64,000 nt of DNA from Woeseiaceae bacterium (GTDB taxonomy: Bacteria > Pseudomonadota > Gammaproteobacteria > Steroidobacterales > Woeseiaceae), in the NCBI GenBank assembly GCA_021773075.1, contig JAJFKT010000012.1, positions 124,001-188,000 of the forward strand, read 5' to 3'. Positions within the stretch are counted from its first letter, which is position 1, and every line of letters starts with the position of its first letter. The position numbers and the translations under genes were made by a program. This document shows, piece by piece, positions 14,835 to 23,917 of the stretch. A model generated the notes under the pieces. It had not been told where the DNA came from. It was given only the letters and a program-made list of their open reading frames with translations, and ran no database searches.

Positions 14835-15884
14835 TCACTTCGCTTCCTGGTCCAAAAATATGCTTTTTGGCATGTGCATCGTAACCAGCATGTGTGGCAC
14901 GTCCACTACTTCGGCGATATGCAGATTGCCCGCGATTGAACAAAGCATGTAGGCGTCTTCACGCGACAACCCGCGTGTTTCGACCAGGTGATCGACCATG
15001 AAGCGAGTTGCTTTTCGAGCGGCCTCGTCGATTGTCTTGGCGAATCCGGTTGTCGCGTAGTAACTGTCGGTCTCGTACTGAACTTCTTCGATTGTGCGCG
15101 CGTTTTTGAGGATGCTAATTCTGTAAACAATGCGCATCGGAGCTTCCATCGCAGTTCCGGAAACCTCGCCCAACCCCTGGACCGCATGTGTATCGCCGAT
15201 AGAGAAAAGGGCTCCGGGTACGAACACCGGAAAATACACCGTAGTCCCAACCGTCAGATTGGGATCATCGAGATTGCCCCCATTGGCTCGGGGCGGAATG
15301 GTATTGAGCAAATCGTCTGTGTCCGGAGCAACACCCATGACACCGGCGAATGGTCGCAGCGGAACCCGAATGTTGTCGGAGAAGTCGACGTAGCCGCGGT
15401 CGTTGTTCAGTGGAAAGGTCTTCAGTATCGTTTTGTCACCAAATTCATTTGTCAGGAAACCAAAATGCGGAATCAATGCCATCCACGCCCAGTCGGCGGG
15501 TTCAATTTCGAGCAGTTCGACCGCGAGTGTGTCGCCAGACTCCGCGCCTTCCACAAATACCGGACCGGTCAGCGTGTGGACCATGTCCATGTTGATATTC
15601 GCTAAATCGTCAACGGATGATTCGAGGTCAAATTGCCCGCCGGTCGCCTCGTGAGTAAAAACCTCGACAACACTGCCCGACGGAACGGTGATCGCCGGTT
15701 CGATGTTGCGGCTGAATTTGGTGTGTGTTTGGCTCGCGCTTAATGTGAAATCCGGCTTCGCTGATAACTTGCTCGTTTCATGCTGGTCGCTCTGGTCGAC
15801 GCAAGCCAATGCACCCAACAATACCGCGATCAAGATCGGTGCGTAGCCATATTTGAGTGGTTTCAGCGATTCAATTGACATCAT
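14835..15884 (-). CDS. Acetamidase/formamidase family lipoprotein
   Basis: This 349-aa protein has a signal peptide with lipobox LGALAC, then the FmdA/AmdA amidohydrolase fold. Hallmarks are VPSGSVVEVFTHEATGGQ, HTLTGPVFVEGAESGDTL, PLRPFAGVMGVAP, GGNLD, VFVPGALFSIGDTHAVQGLGEVSGTAMEAP and the C-terminal EDAYMLCSIAGNLHIAEVVD. Known relatives hydrolyse formamide/acetamide in the cytoplasm; this copy is predicted to act outside the inner membrane. The start is at the tandem ATGs (15884/15881); the frame continues to 15941 without support. The right-hand limit of the repeat array lies before this gene. Confidence 0.85.
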   Translation of the reverse strand: MMSIESLKPLKYGYAPILIAVLLGALACVDQSDQHETSKLSAKPDFTLSASQTHTKFSRNIEPAITVPSGSVVEVFTHEATGGQFDLESSVDDLANINMDMVHTLTGPVFVEGAESGDTLAVELLEIEPADWAWMALIPHFGFLTNEFGDKTILKTFPLNNDRGYVDFSDNIRVPLRPFAGVMGVAPDTDDLLNTIPPRANGGNLDDPNLTVGTTVYFPVFVPGALFSIGDTHAVQGLGEVSGTAMEAPMRIVYRISILKNARTIEEVQYETDSYYATTGFAKTIDEAARKATRFMVDHLVETRGLSREDAYMLCSIAGNLHIAEVVDVPHMLVTMHMPKSIFLDQEAK

Positions 15885-16275
15885 TTCTGGTCTCAGAATG
15901 TTAGTGCGCGACAGGTTGCGGAATGTAAGGTCTTTTCTCATTCAGCGCGATGCTATCGAGTTTGATAAATCATCGTCACGTTTGACCGGTAATGCAAGAG
16001 CCGATTGACTGGAATACCGGGGTTGACAAGCGCGCGCGATACAACGATTCCACCCTCGATAGTGATAGTTCTACGCAAAGCTCTCGGTAACCGGTGTTTG
16101 GTGCTTGTGGCTGATGAGTACGAGGTTTCTAGCAAAGGGATTTCTCATTCCGATATTCAGGATAGCTAATTTCGTCGACATACCCTAAATTCTGTCGAAT
16201 AGCGATTGGCCTGCCAGACGAAGCATCTGTTCAATTGGCAACTCAGAATATTTGGTGTCTCAGGGAGACAATTTG
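15885..16275. other. Intergenic region between divergent genes
   Basis: This gene-free stretch separates the formamidase-like gene (leftward) and the DUF711 gene (rightward), so it should hold both promoters. Two related words, TTTCGTCGACATACCCTAAAT and TTCTGTCGAAT, lie near 16170-16200. No convincing gene and no array repeat is seen. Confidence 0.5.
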
Positions 16276-17511
16276 ATGTACAGACGAGAGTTTCTGTTTC
16301 TTTTACCTGTCGGCTTTGTCACGCCTGGTCTATTGCTTGCGGCTGACTCCCACTCATTTCGTGTTCGCACAATTACTGCCGGTGTTTCCCTGTCGCTAAG
16401 CGGCTGGCACCAACAACTGAAACAGGCCGCTGAATTTCTTCGTGAGGCACGGAGTGACTTCCAAAACCAGGCTTACGAGGTGCAAACACTGCGCATTGCC
16501 ACGCAACCCGCAGCCGAATATCTCAACGAATTGTCAAAATCAGAAAGCCTGCAACTACTTTCAGAGCTGGATGATTTTTGTCAACAACAAGACCTTATCC
16601 TGAGCATTGGCCCGATAATCAATTCCGACCAACACGACCCCAGCCTATCTGACTGGGCCGCTGAACTAATCCACAATACCGACCACATCAACTTTACAGT
16701 GGGAGTCGCCTCCGCTGACGCTGGCGTCCATTCTGGGGCAATTCAATCGGCCGCCGAGACGATAGCAACCATCGCGAAAACGTCCCCGGGTGGAGAAGGT
16801 AACTTCCGTTTTGCCGCTACCGCAAATTGCCCACCAGGCACGCCATTTTTTCCAGCTGCCTGGCACGAGGGCGGGCCGTCTTTCGCGATCGGCCTCGAAA
16901 CTCCCCCGCTGCTGCTCCTGGCCGCTAGGTCGCGTCCTGATAATGTGCCTGTGACACGTCACATTGCAGCAGCAATGGATGCTGCATTGATGCCTGTGCA
17001 ATTGCGGGCCGAAGAGATTGCCAAACGCACTGGACGATCCTACCTCGGCATCGATACGTCACCGGCTCCCGGCCCGGACGCAAGCATTGGTGAGGTCATA
17101 GAAACAATTTCCGGCGCTCCATTTGGCGGCACCTCAACCTTGCGTGCCTGCGCCAACATCACGGATGCCCTCAAGAACCTTCAGGTTAAGACTTGCGGCT
17201 ATTCCGGGCTAATGCTGCCTGTCATCGAGGACACCGTGTTGGCCAAGCGGGCAGCGGAAGGTCGTTACGGCCTGCAAGAGCTTCTACTTTACTCGAGCGT
17301 ATGTGGCACCGGTCTGGACGTGGTCCCGGTTCCTGGTGACAGCTCGACGGAGTCACTGATGTTAGTTATCGGCGACGTGGCTGCGCTGTCCGCGAAATAC
17401 CAGAAACCGTTGTCCGCACGCCTGTTTCCGATTCCCGGTAAGAAGGCGGGAGATGCGGTGTCATTTGACAATCCATTTCTGACGGATTCAGTGGTTATGA
17501 GAATCGATTGA
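16276..17511 (+). CDS. Exported DUF711 family protein
   Basis: This 411-aa protein matches the DUF711 (UPF0210) family across its length. Hallmarks are VRTITAGVSLSL, SIGPIINSDQHD, INFTVGVAS, FPAAWHEGG, YLGIDTSPAPGPDASIG, FGGTSTLRACANIT, TCGYSGLMLPVIEDTVLA, YSSVCGTGLDVVPVPGD, DVAALSAKYQKPLSARLFPIPGK and DNPFLTDSVVM. Typical members are cytoplasmic and of unknown function; this one has an N-terminal RREFLFLLPVGFVTPGLLLAA signal (RR followed by a hydrophobic core, so Tat or Sec). The start at 16276 is set by AGGGAGA upstream rather than the in-frame GTG/ATG eight codons before. Confidence 0.85.
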   Translation: MYRREFLFLLPVGFVTPGLLLAADSHSFRVRTITAGVSLSLSGWHQQLKQAAEFLREARSDFQNQAYEVQTLRIATQPAAEYLNELSKSESLQLLSELDDFCQQQDLILSIGPIINSDQHDPSLSDWAAELIHNTDHINFTVGVASADAGVHSGAIQSAAETIATIAKTSPGGEGNFRFAATANCPPGTPFFPAAWHEGGPSFAIGLETPPLLLLAARSRPDNVPVTRHIAAAMDAALMPVQLRAEEIAKRTGRSYLGIDTSPAPGPDASIGEVIETISGAPFGGTSTLRACANITDALKNLQVKTCGYSGLMLPVIEDTVLAKRAAEGRYGLQELLLYSSVCGTGLDVVPVPGDSSTESLMLVIGDVAALSAKYQKPLSARLFPIPGKKAGDAVSFDNPFLTDSVVMRID

Positions 17512-17737
17512 GGTCACAGACTTGCCTAGCCGTCCTCGTGTGCCGGTCCCTCCAGTTCATCACGATCCGCACGGAGGCAAGTTCTGACCCATTCTTTCCG
17601 CCTAGGTTGAGCGGCTGCTTTCCCCGAAACTTGCCGTTCGAACATCTGCTTCAGGGAAATGGAAAAGGGCGGTAGTCGATCAAAAGCGGTCATACAGGAC
17701 GCGTCCAATGAAGCGCATTATTAGGCCGCAATTGCGC

Positions 17738-18151
17738 TTAGTTACTGGGTCTGGCTTGTACCATGCCTGAGTAAAAAACGTTGAAGGCGTGTACTTCGTA
17801 TACGAATGTCCCAGCTGTCATTGACGGGTCACTATCCATCCGGCCTCTGACTTCTCCCTTCGATCTGGCAGAGAAGACTACGAGACCGATATCCGAATAC
17901 CTCGCGCCCATGACTATGTGACCTTCGTCTCGCAGGCGTTTCAAGTTCGCAGAGTGCTCTCTGAAGAATACTTGTTCATTCGGTGCTTTCGAACTGTCCC
18001 AATTAGGTCCGACCTTGATCTCCACAGCGAATAGTTCCAGCTCCGCTTTGGCAGCACCCGCAGTCACACTAGTTTGAGCCCTGGCTTGCAGTCCCGATAT
18101 CCCGAGCAAAATCGCGCTGAACGCGACCACAAGCACTATGGAGTTACGCAC
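17738..18151 (-). CDS. Exported YCII-related domain protein
   Basis: The soluble part (about residues 30-137) has the ferredoxin-like YCII layout: an acidic first strand (LELFAVEIKVGPNW), FFREHSANLKRLRDEGHIVMGARYSDIGLVVFSARSKGE, then DSDPSMTAGTFVYEVHAFNVFYSG. A signal peptide precedes it (cleavage after ARA). The GTG at 18151 is preferred as start because AGGAA lies five bases before it; an upstream in-frame ATG at 18205 is possible. YCII-like proteins are often putative small catalytic or binding domains; no substrate can be named. A strong inverted repeat lies just upstream. Confidence 0.75.
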   Translation of the reverse strand: MRNSIVLVVAFSAILLGISGLQARAQTSVTAGAAKAELELFAVEIKVGPNWDSSKAPNEQVFFREHSANLKRLRDEGHIVMGARYSDIGLVVFSARSKGEVRGRMDSDPSMTAGTFVYEVHAFNVFYSGMVQARPSN

Positions 18152-18208
18152 ATTGATTCCTGGAAAATGATTGATGAGCTGCCCAAGGTCTAAGCTTTGA
18201 TGCATCTA

Positions 18209-18252
18209 GTATCTGTCACGAACGTCGCGGCCGCAAGCCGAGTGACAGATAC
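18209..18252. promoter_or_regulatory. Perfect 11-bp inverted repeat upstream of the YCII-like gene
   Basis: GTATCTGTCAC at 18209-18219 and its exact complement GTGACAGATAC at 18242-18252 are separated by 22 GC-rich bases. The site lies about 58 bp before the preferred start of the YCII-like gene. It could be an operator with two half-sites or a strong hairpin. No poly-T follows on the minus strand, which argues against a terminator. Confidence 0.55.
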
Positions 18253-18553
18253 GACCAGGTGACAACAATGAAGCCCTTTCTTAGTTGATCCGGAGCCGAA
18301 CTACAGATTTCGACGGCGCGGGGCTCTACATATAATATTGTGGCAAGGGTGGCCGCAGCCGAGACACAGTTTGTCATTTTCACCATAGGTTTCACGCCGC
18401 GTCGCGGCAGCGAATTCATGTTGCACTCATCGGATCATTCGCCCGTCAGTGATCTGCTTTGCGCCCAAAGATTTCGAATAATATGTCACGGGATTCAGAT
18501 CGTCGGGCTTATTGTATTTGATGCAGGATGCGGCCATATACGTCAAAAGGCCG
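18253..18553. other. Gene-free stretch between the YCII-like and LytS-like genes
   Basis: About 300 bp with no convincing gene on either strand. Open frames here have no ribosome binding site and no recognisable product. It probably contains the promoter of the YCII-like gene and the 3' end of the kinase transcript. Confidence 0.4.
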
Positions 18554-19621
18554 TTATCCTTCTAACGCTCGCATGCGCTCCTTCGGGATCGATAGATCTA
18601 CACGAAAGCCATGTCTCCGGGGCGACCATACATGTAGACTCGCAAGGTCTCCGTAAATTAGACGTAAACGCTTGCGTAGATTTGAGAGGCCGCCGTTTCC
18701 GTCGATGATCATACTTACGGGTTTGGTCGTCCCCGCTCCGGTATCGTTGACGGACAAGAGCAACATCCCGTCGCGTACGTCGGCTCGAATTTCAATTCGA
18801 GAGATAGTGCTCCTTTCTAGGTGTGCATGGCGGTAAATATTCTCTACCAGCGGCTGCACCGTCAGCCTTGGTAGCTCTGCCATTTCCGCTTCGGTCTGAA
18901 TGCGCCAGTCAATTTCGGGTGGTGAGTCTAGCCGCAGATTCATTGTCGCGCAGTATTTATCGGTAAAAGCCATTTCGTCGGCCAACGTTACAAGCGCTTC
19001 GGACTCGCGAAGTACGTAGCGCATCATATCTCCAATATCGCACACTGCCTGCTCGGCCCGTGTCGCGTCTTTGGCTATTAAGCCTGATATGGCGTGGAGG
19101 GCATTGAACATAAAATGCGGGTTTAATTGAGCGCGCAATGATTGTAGGGCGGATTGAGAAACCAACAATTCTAGCTCATTGCTGCGGACCTCAAGTTCCA
19201 TCTTTGTTTTCTGTATTCGTAATGCATAGCATATTGCCGCCGTGCAGCCGTAGATCCAAAAACTCGTCAAAAATCGCCACGACACACTAGTTTCGGCGAA
19301 TTGTTGCAACACATTGACGTCATTGATAAGTGAGCCAGCGCCGATGCTAATACAGATCCAAATCAGCGCGTAGATCGCTCCTGCGACAATTTGGGCCAAC
19401 ACGAAACGCAGTGACAGGTTCTCAGGCCAAGTGAACCAACCTGTCCACCGCCAAACAAGCAAACCGAGTGCGGCTGCGATAGCGGAGTTGATAAGTCCTG
19501 ATGCGGCGGCCTCTGCAATATTTCCATCCGTATAGCTTAGTGTAAATAACGTCCACAATATGAACAACGGGGTCCAGGCCAACAAAACTTTCATCGAATC
19601 ACGCATCCGTACATTGTCCAT
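18554..19621 (-). CDS. LytS/YehU-type sensor histidine kinase
   Basis: This 355-aa protein has four to five membrane helices (about 10-28, 40-58, 72-95, 116-135), a coiled-coil linker (about 138-165), the His_kinase domain motif LRAQLNPHFMFNAL (His169 as phospho-acceptor) and a HATPase region. The ATP-binding N-box reads LVENIYRHAH, where most members have LVENAIKHG; the G-box is NDTGAG and later GNGGLSNLRKRL. It has no extracellular sensor domain, so it probably senses within the membrane. Its probable partner is the LytTR regulator encoded divergently at 20977-21789. Start uncertain (19621, 19603 or 19594). Confidence 0.88.
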   Translation of the reverse strand: MDNVRMRDSMKVLLAWTPLFILWTLFTLSYTDGNIAEAAASGLINSAIAAALGLLVWRWTGWFTWPENLSLRFVLAQIVAGAIYALIWICISIGAGSLINDVNVLQQFAETSVSWRFLTSFWIYGCTAAICYALRIQKTKMELEVRSNELELLVSQSALQSLRAQLNPHFMFNALHAISGLIAKDATRAEQAVCDIGDMMRYVLRESEALVTLADEMAFTDKYCATMNLRLDSPPEIDWRIQTEAEMAELPRLTVQPLVENIYRHAHLERSTISRIEIRADVRDGMLLLSVNDTGAGTTKPVSMIIDGNGGLSNLRKRLRLIYGDLASLHVWSPRRHGFRVDLSIPKERMRALEG

Positions 19622-19859
19622 CAATCAGCGCATCAGCGCATCGTCTGCAGAATGCCAATTCAGTCCTCTGCAATGGACGTGTCGCTTGACCTATCCACAA
19701 ACAGACACGGTAGACCGATGAAGCGACACCATGCGGAAAAAAATTGCAGCTATAATAATTGAAGCGAATCAGCGGCAAAATTATGAGTCTTTCCAATTCC
19801 TATACGGTCTCACTGACAACCAGAGTTGACGTCTTATGGCTGCATCGAGTGGATAAATT

Positions 19860-20972
19860 TTGGTGCGCGAAGTGCCTGTGACGAGCTCGCCTCTGGGCAT
19901 TGCCTTGCTACTGTTGTTAGCTGGCGGTTGCGCGGAGCGAGGCGCGGTCGAAATCGCTGAACACGCGGATTCGCATACGGCAAGTCCGAATATCGCGTTT
20001 CCGGCTAAACCTCTGGTAAAACATTCCAGAATAGCTGTTAACGATATTCAATTGCACATCGCGGAAGCAGGCCATGGGCCTCTTGTTATTTTTCTGCATG
20101 GGTTTCCAGAGCTCTGGTATTCATGGCGAAATCAATTGCCGGTCATTGCGGCAGCAGGTTACCTCGCGGTCGCGGTTGACATGCGTGGGTTCGGAGCCTC
20201 AGATATTCCGACAGAGATAGATGCGTACGACGCGACACAACTGTGCGCTGATGTGACAGGAGTTATGGATCACTTCGGGGTCGAAACAGCAGTATTGGTT
20301 GGGCACGATTGGGGCGCTGCGGTTACCGCCTACTGCGCAAGACTTTTTCCAAGTCGTTACCGTGGAATGGTAACGATGAGCGTGCCCTACGGGGCACCGC
20401 CCTCAGATACGCCGCCACTGCAACGAATGGCAGAACGACATGGTGAAGACTTCTTCTACATGCTCTATTTTCAGACTGACGAAGCGGAGGCGGAGCTCAA
20501 CAACAGGACGAGGGAGCTGTTCGAAAAGATGATGGTAGGTCCTGGAGCAGCCCGTGAGGATCCAGTTAATTCGAGCAATTTATCTGATACAGGCGGTCTC
20601 CTTGACCGCATCGGCTACCCGAAAGACCGGCCCACATGGTTTTCTCAGGAAAGCCTCAACTATTACATCGACGTATACGAGAAGACAGGTTTCCTCGGCG
20701 GTCTGAACTACTACAGGAGCCTGGACAGAAATTGGCTGATTCTGCGCGAGTCGAACAACATAACAATGGATCGCCCAGCGATATTTATTGGAGGTGAAAA
20801 GGATTTTCTATTGTCAAATCGCTCGAAGAGCGAACTCGAAGACGCAATGAGGACGGTCACACCAAATATTACCGCTTACGTATTGGCGGAAGCCGGCCAT
20901 TGGATTCAGAACGAGAGAGCGGGCGAAGTAAATAGGCTATTGATTGACTACCTTGATTCTCTTGAGGAATGA
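19860..20972 (+). CDS. Epoxide hydrolase-like alpha/beta-hydrolase lipoprotein
   Basis: This 370-aa protein has a signal peptide with lipobox LLAGGC (Cys24), then an epoxide-hydrolase/haloalkane-dehalogenase-type fold. Hallmarks are HGFPELWYSWR (His80, oxyanion region), DMRGFGASD, GHDWGAAV with the Asp nucleophile (about 150), a cap domain and EAGHWIQNE with the catalytic His (about 347). An Asp nucleophile in HDWG is typical of epoxide hydrolases. The start is a TTG (19860) or the next codon GTG (19863). Its last codons contain the ribosome binding site of the response-regulator gene, so the two are co-transcribed. An anchored extracytoplasmic location is unusual for the family. Confidence 0.85.
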   Translation: MVREVPVTSSPLGIALLLLLAGGCAERGAVEIAEHADSHTASPNIAFPAKPLVKHSRIAVNDIQLHIAEAGHGPLVIFLHGFPELWYSWRNQLPVIAAAGYLAVAVDMRGFGASDIPTEIDAYDATQLCADVTGVMDHFGVETAVLVGHDWGAAVTAYCARLFPSRYRGMVTMSVPYGAPPSDTPPLQRMAERHGEDFFYMLYFQTDEAEAELNNRTRELFEKMMVGPGAAREDPVNSSNLSDTGGLLDRIGYPKDRPTWFSQESLNYYIDVYEKTGFLGGLNYYRSLDRNWLILRESNNITMDRPAIFIGGEKDFLLSNRSKSELEDAMRTVTPNITAYVLAEAGHWIQNERAGEVNRLLIDYLDSLEE

Positions 20973-20976
20973 AACA

Positions 20977-21789
20977 GTGAGTGGTTTGTTAGGACAATCT
21001 CTAGGTGTCGCAATTGTTGACGATGAACCGCTTGCTCGCTACAAGATTCGCTCAATGCTGAGCCCACTTACCGATATGGATGTCCTCGGTGAAGCAAGAG
21101 ATGTCAATGGTGCGATAACTCTTATTGACGAGACGAAACCCGACCTGGTATTTCTCGACATTCTCATGCCGGACGGATCGGGAATCGAAGTACTGCAATC
21201 TGTACGGCACGCTCCAGGCGTTATATTCACCACGGCTCTGGACACGCACGCGATTGCTGCATTTGATGTAGGTGCGATTGACTATCTCGTCAAGCCATTC
21301 AGTCAGGTGCGTTTTCACAAAGCGTTGCAGCGAGCCCAGGACGTTATTCAGATTGGCACACGTGTCGGAAACGATACGCATCCTGATTCGAGAAGTCTTG
21401 AGGGATCGACAATCAAGACGTTGTTCGTTCGAACTCAAAGGGGAACTGCAAATCTCAAGATTTCCGAGATCGAGTATCTGCAGGGACAGGGTGATTACGT
21501 GCAGATCTACTCCGATAAGACACGCCACCTTACCCTCATTCGGCTTAAGGAATTTGAAGAGCAACTGGACAGCAACATCTTCCTAAGAATTCACCGATCC
21601 TTCATTGTCAACATCAATTGCGTGTCAATGATTACGTCCATCGGCAACGGCCGATGTTCCGTGACCATGAGGAGTGGCGAAGAATTTTGCGCAAGTAGAA
21701 AGGGCACCGTTCTATTGCGTAGGCACTGGGCGCGGTTGAAGTGTGGCAGTAAAAGCCGAAAGAGTATCGTTGATCAAAATCAGCATTGA
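20977..21789 (+). CDS. LytTR-family response regulator
   Basis: This 270-aa protein has a receiver domain at about 10-125: acidic pair VDDE, phospho-acceptor Asp61 in VFLDILMP, Thr in FTTALD and Lys in YLVKPF. A linker is followed by a LytTR DNA-binding domain (about 160-262: IEYLQGQGDYVQIYS, FLRIHRSFIVNI, GNGRCSVTMRSGEEFCASRKG). The start is the GTG at 20977, behind GAGGAA that overlaps the end of the hydrolase gene. It probably receives phosphate from the divergent LytS-like kinase and may regulate the locus itself. The C-terminal tail beyond LytTR is basic. Confidence 0.9.
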   Translation: MSGLLGQSLGVAIVDDEPLARYKIRSMLSPLTDMDVLGEARDVNGAITLIDETKPDLVFLDILMPDGSGIEVLQSVRHAPGVIFTTALDTHAIAAFDVGAIDYLVKPFSQVRFHKALQRAQDVIQIGTRVGNDTHPDSRSLEGSTIKTLFVRTQRGTANLKISEIEYLQGQGDYVQIYSDKTRHLTLIRLKEFEEQLDSNIFLRIHRSFIVNINCVSMITSIGNGRCSVTMRSGEEFCASRKGTVLLRRHWARLKCGSKSRKSIVDQNQH

Positions 21790-21926
21790 TACGGAAAATC
21801 GAAACGCCTGGGAACCCGAAATATCATGGGTGGACAAGACGATGCCGAGAGTCTAGCGGTCACTTCGCCAATGAATCAGGGACTATGAAGGGCCAACAGA
21901 AGACCAAGGCTGAAGGAGAGTAGATC

Positions 21927-22751
21927 ATGATTGTCAATCGAGCAGTTGCGCGCGAAATTGGTAGACGCATCTCGATGCCACGTGTAAGACCGCTCAAGCT
22001 ATCGGTATTGACAGTAGTTCTCGCCCAATTATTATCCGCGGAGATTGGAATCGCGGATGATGCCGTAATCGACGTGTTGCCCGGTGATCCGATTATCTCC
22101 GGCGATACCACCAAACCACATACATCGCGGTGGGCGATGACACGCATTTCCATGGATGGCGAGATCGAACAAACTGGCGTTTGGCTCGACCGTCACGAAA
22201 TCCTAAATGTCGATGGTCGAACCGTTCACAAATTTCAGACGGATGTTGTCAGAACCACAGGGCAGCCCCGAAGAGAAATCGTGTATTGGGATCAGGAGAC
22301 AATGGAAACGATCTCAGCCGAATTCGAAAATTACAACCAGAAAGGTGGGTGGGCGCACTTTATCTACGATGGAGATCGTGTCGCCCAAGTCTATCGTCGA
22401 GAGCCACTCGACGACACGTATTCGAATAGTAAGGTTCTGGAATTCCCAGCTTTCGAACCAGGCCATGGGCTGGTATTTGCGATCTTGCTAGACATTCAAG
22501 TGGCTGGGAAACTTCGATACCCCTATCACGACCGGACTAGTGACGAGATCAAATGGATTACTCTTGAAGCCGTGCGTCATGAAACAATCGACACTCCGAA
22601 TTACGGCGGAGTCGAAACATTACTGTTGGAATCTTCACAAGGCTGGAAGTATTGGACGGTAGCAGATCTGCCATACGTATATCGCCTAGATATACCGAGA
22701 GCAAATGGCGAAATTGATCGTTGGGAGCTGCTGGAATTTTTCGCCGAGTAA
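21927..22751 (+). CDS. Exported hypothetical protein (274 aa)
   Basis: A strong AAGGAGAG supports the ATG at 21927. The N-terminus is basic for about 25 residues, then hydrophobic (LSVLTVVLAQLLSAEIGIA), which predicts export. The mature part (about 45-274) is beta-rich with a repeated style (WAMTRISMDGEIEQTGVWLDRHEI, HKFQTDVVRTTGQPRREIVYWDQETM, AHFIYDGDRVAQVYRREP), suggesting a lipocalin- or barrel-like fold. The family is not recognised. It may belong to the regulon of the neighbouring LytTR system, since it lies 137 bp behind it on the same strand. Confidence 0.75.
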   Translation: MIVNRAVAREIGRRISMPRVRPLKLSVLTVVLAQLLSAEIGIADDAVIDVLPGDPIISGDTTKPHTSRWAMTRISMDGEIEQTGVWLDRHEILNVDGRTVHKFQTDVVRTTGQPRREIVYWDQETMETISAEFENYNQKGGWAHFIYDGDRVAQVYRREPLDDTYSNSKVLEFPAFEPGHGLVFAILLDIQVAGKLRYPYHDRTSDEIKWITLEAVRHETIDTPNYGGVETLLLESSQGWKYWTVADLPYVYRLDIPRANGEIDRWELLEFFAE

Positions 22752-22924
22752 ATTGGCCTGGTGGCTTTGATCGCGCATCCGGTTAACAAATTGGCTATCG
22801 AATCGGGACAGGCCGTTCAGGTGAGTAATTGTCAGCGACGAGTACAGCGCGATACTTTGCGGTATTGGCCCGTCAGTATCATGCCAGGCAGCAAATGCTG
22901 AAACTAACTAAGGAGATAATTCAA

Positions 22925-23443
22925 ATGAACGCAAAAAATATGCTTGTGCCTTTTCTCGCGCTCTTTGCAGCTTGCGCATTTGCCGACGACTCTGGGGCGT
23001 CCGAGAAAATCAGCGAACTTGATGGCGCTTGGAAATTGGTGATGTCAGAAGTTATCGCGCCGAATGGCGAGCATTTCCCCGGCCACGTACAAGAGAGTTT
23101 GCTCTTGTTCTCAGGAGGATTCTACAGCATGAATTGGGCGTCGGGAAAGGCCGCTGCGCCGCACTCCGCAACGCCCCTCCAGCCGACGGACGCCGAAAAA
23201 GTTGCTCGATATAGCACGCTCATCATTAACGCAGGGCGATTCGAAGCATCTGAAGGTGTTCTCTCTATCTGGCCTGATTTCGCCCTTATTCCAGAGTATG
23301 TAGGTGGCCTTGGTGTTCTTGATTATGTGCTCGACGGCGACACGCTTGATCTAGTGTGGCGAACCATCGAATCTGCGGATGGCACTTCTGATCCTAACAC
23401 GGCGATAGGTGTGCGCTTCCACTATACGTTTGTTCGTCGCTGA
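22925..23443 (+). CDS. Exported lipocalin-like domain protein
   Basis: This 172-aa protein has a signal peptide (cleavage after AFA, residue 19). The mature part begins ISELDGAWKLVMSEVIAPNGE, the usual first strand of lipocalin-like domains ('GxWxLVSxExxxxDG'), and continues with ESLLLFSGGFYSMNWASG, LIINAGRFEASEGVLSIWPDFALIPEYVG and LDLVWRTIESADG, alternating strands of a small barrel. Ligand unknown. AAGGAGA eight bases upstream fixes the start at 22925; the frame continues upstream to 22829 without support. Confidence 0.8.
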   Translation: MNAKNMLVPFLALFAACAFADDSGASEKISELDGAWKLVMSEVIAPNGEHFPGHVQESLLLFSGGFYSMNWASGKAAAPHSATPLQPTDAEKVARYSTLIINAGRFEASEGVLSIWPDFALIPEYVGGLGVLDYVLDGDTLDLVWRTIESADGTSDPNTAIGVRFHYTFVRR

Positions 23444-23917
23444 CCAGACCTGCCTTGCAGTAAGAAGTCTATTGCTAGACGGAACGCTCGGTTTTCGATT
23501 TTGTCAGGCTCGATTGCTTTTATGTACGCCAGATTAGCGCTCCGGTGACTGGATGCGACCGTGTGCGATCGGCGCGTCGATCAGTGGCTGCTCAGGAAAC
23601 ACTGCAATCAAACGCGTCAGAAGATGCTTCATACTCAGTCTAACTAGTCGTTGGCAGGAGAGACTGTCCCATAACGAATCTATAATTGTCCAACATCGAA
23701 TGACCGCTTTGGTCATTTGCAGGCCCCCATGATACCCCGAAAGCAGCCGTTTGAGCGGCTGGTATTCGGGGTATAGCGGACTTCGCCATTCGCGAAAAGC
23801 AGCCGTTCGCGAGCGGCAAGTTCTAGGTGAACACCAGGGAACTCAAGCGGAAAGTATTGGCCGAGAAACGTCTGTGTTGGCTATGCAGATTTGTAGCCTG
23901 GAAGGACAGCCAACCAG
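23444..23917. repeat. Gene-free convergent region with two large hairpins
   Basis: Between two convergent genes the sequence contains perfect 10-bp arms ATACCCCGAA (23732-23741) and TTCGGGGTAT (23765-23774), with an inner AGCCG/CGGCT stem. A second imperfect hairpin spans about 23780-23822 (CGCGAA/TTCGCG plus outer ACTT/AAGT). Both loops carry AGCAGCCGTT. They may act as bidirectional transcription stops or belong to a dispersed REP-like family; related words occur near 17585-17655. No gene is seen. Confidence 0.6.

Noticed and set aside
15953-16135. Minus-strand 60-codon frame upstream of the formamidase-like gene
   Set aside because: No ribosome binding site or motif; lies in a divergent promoter region.
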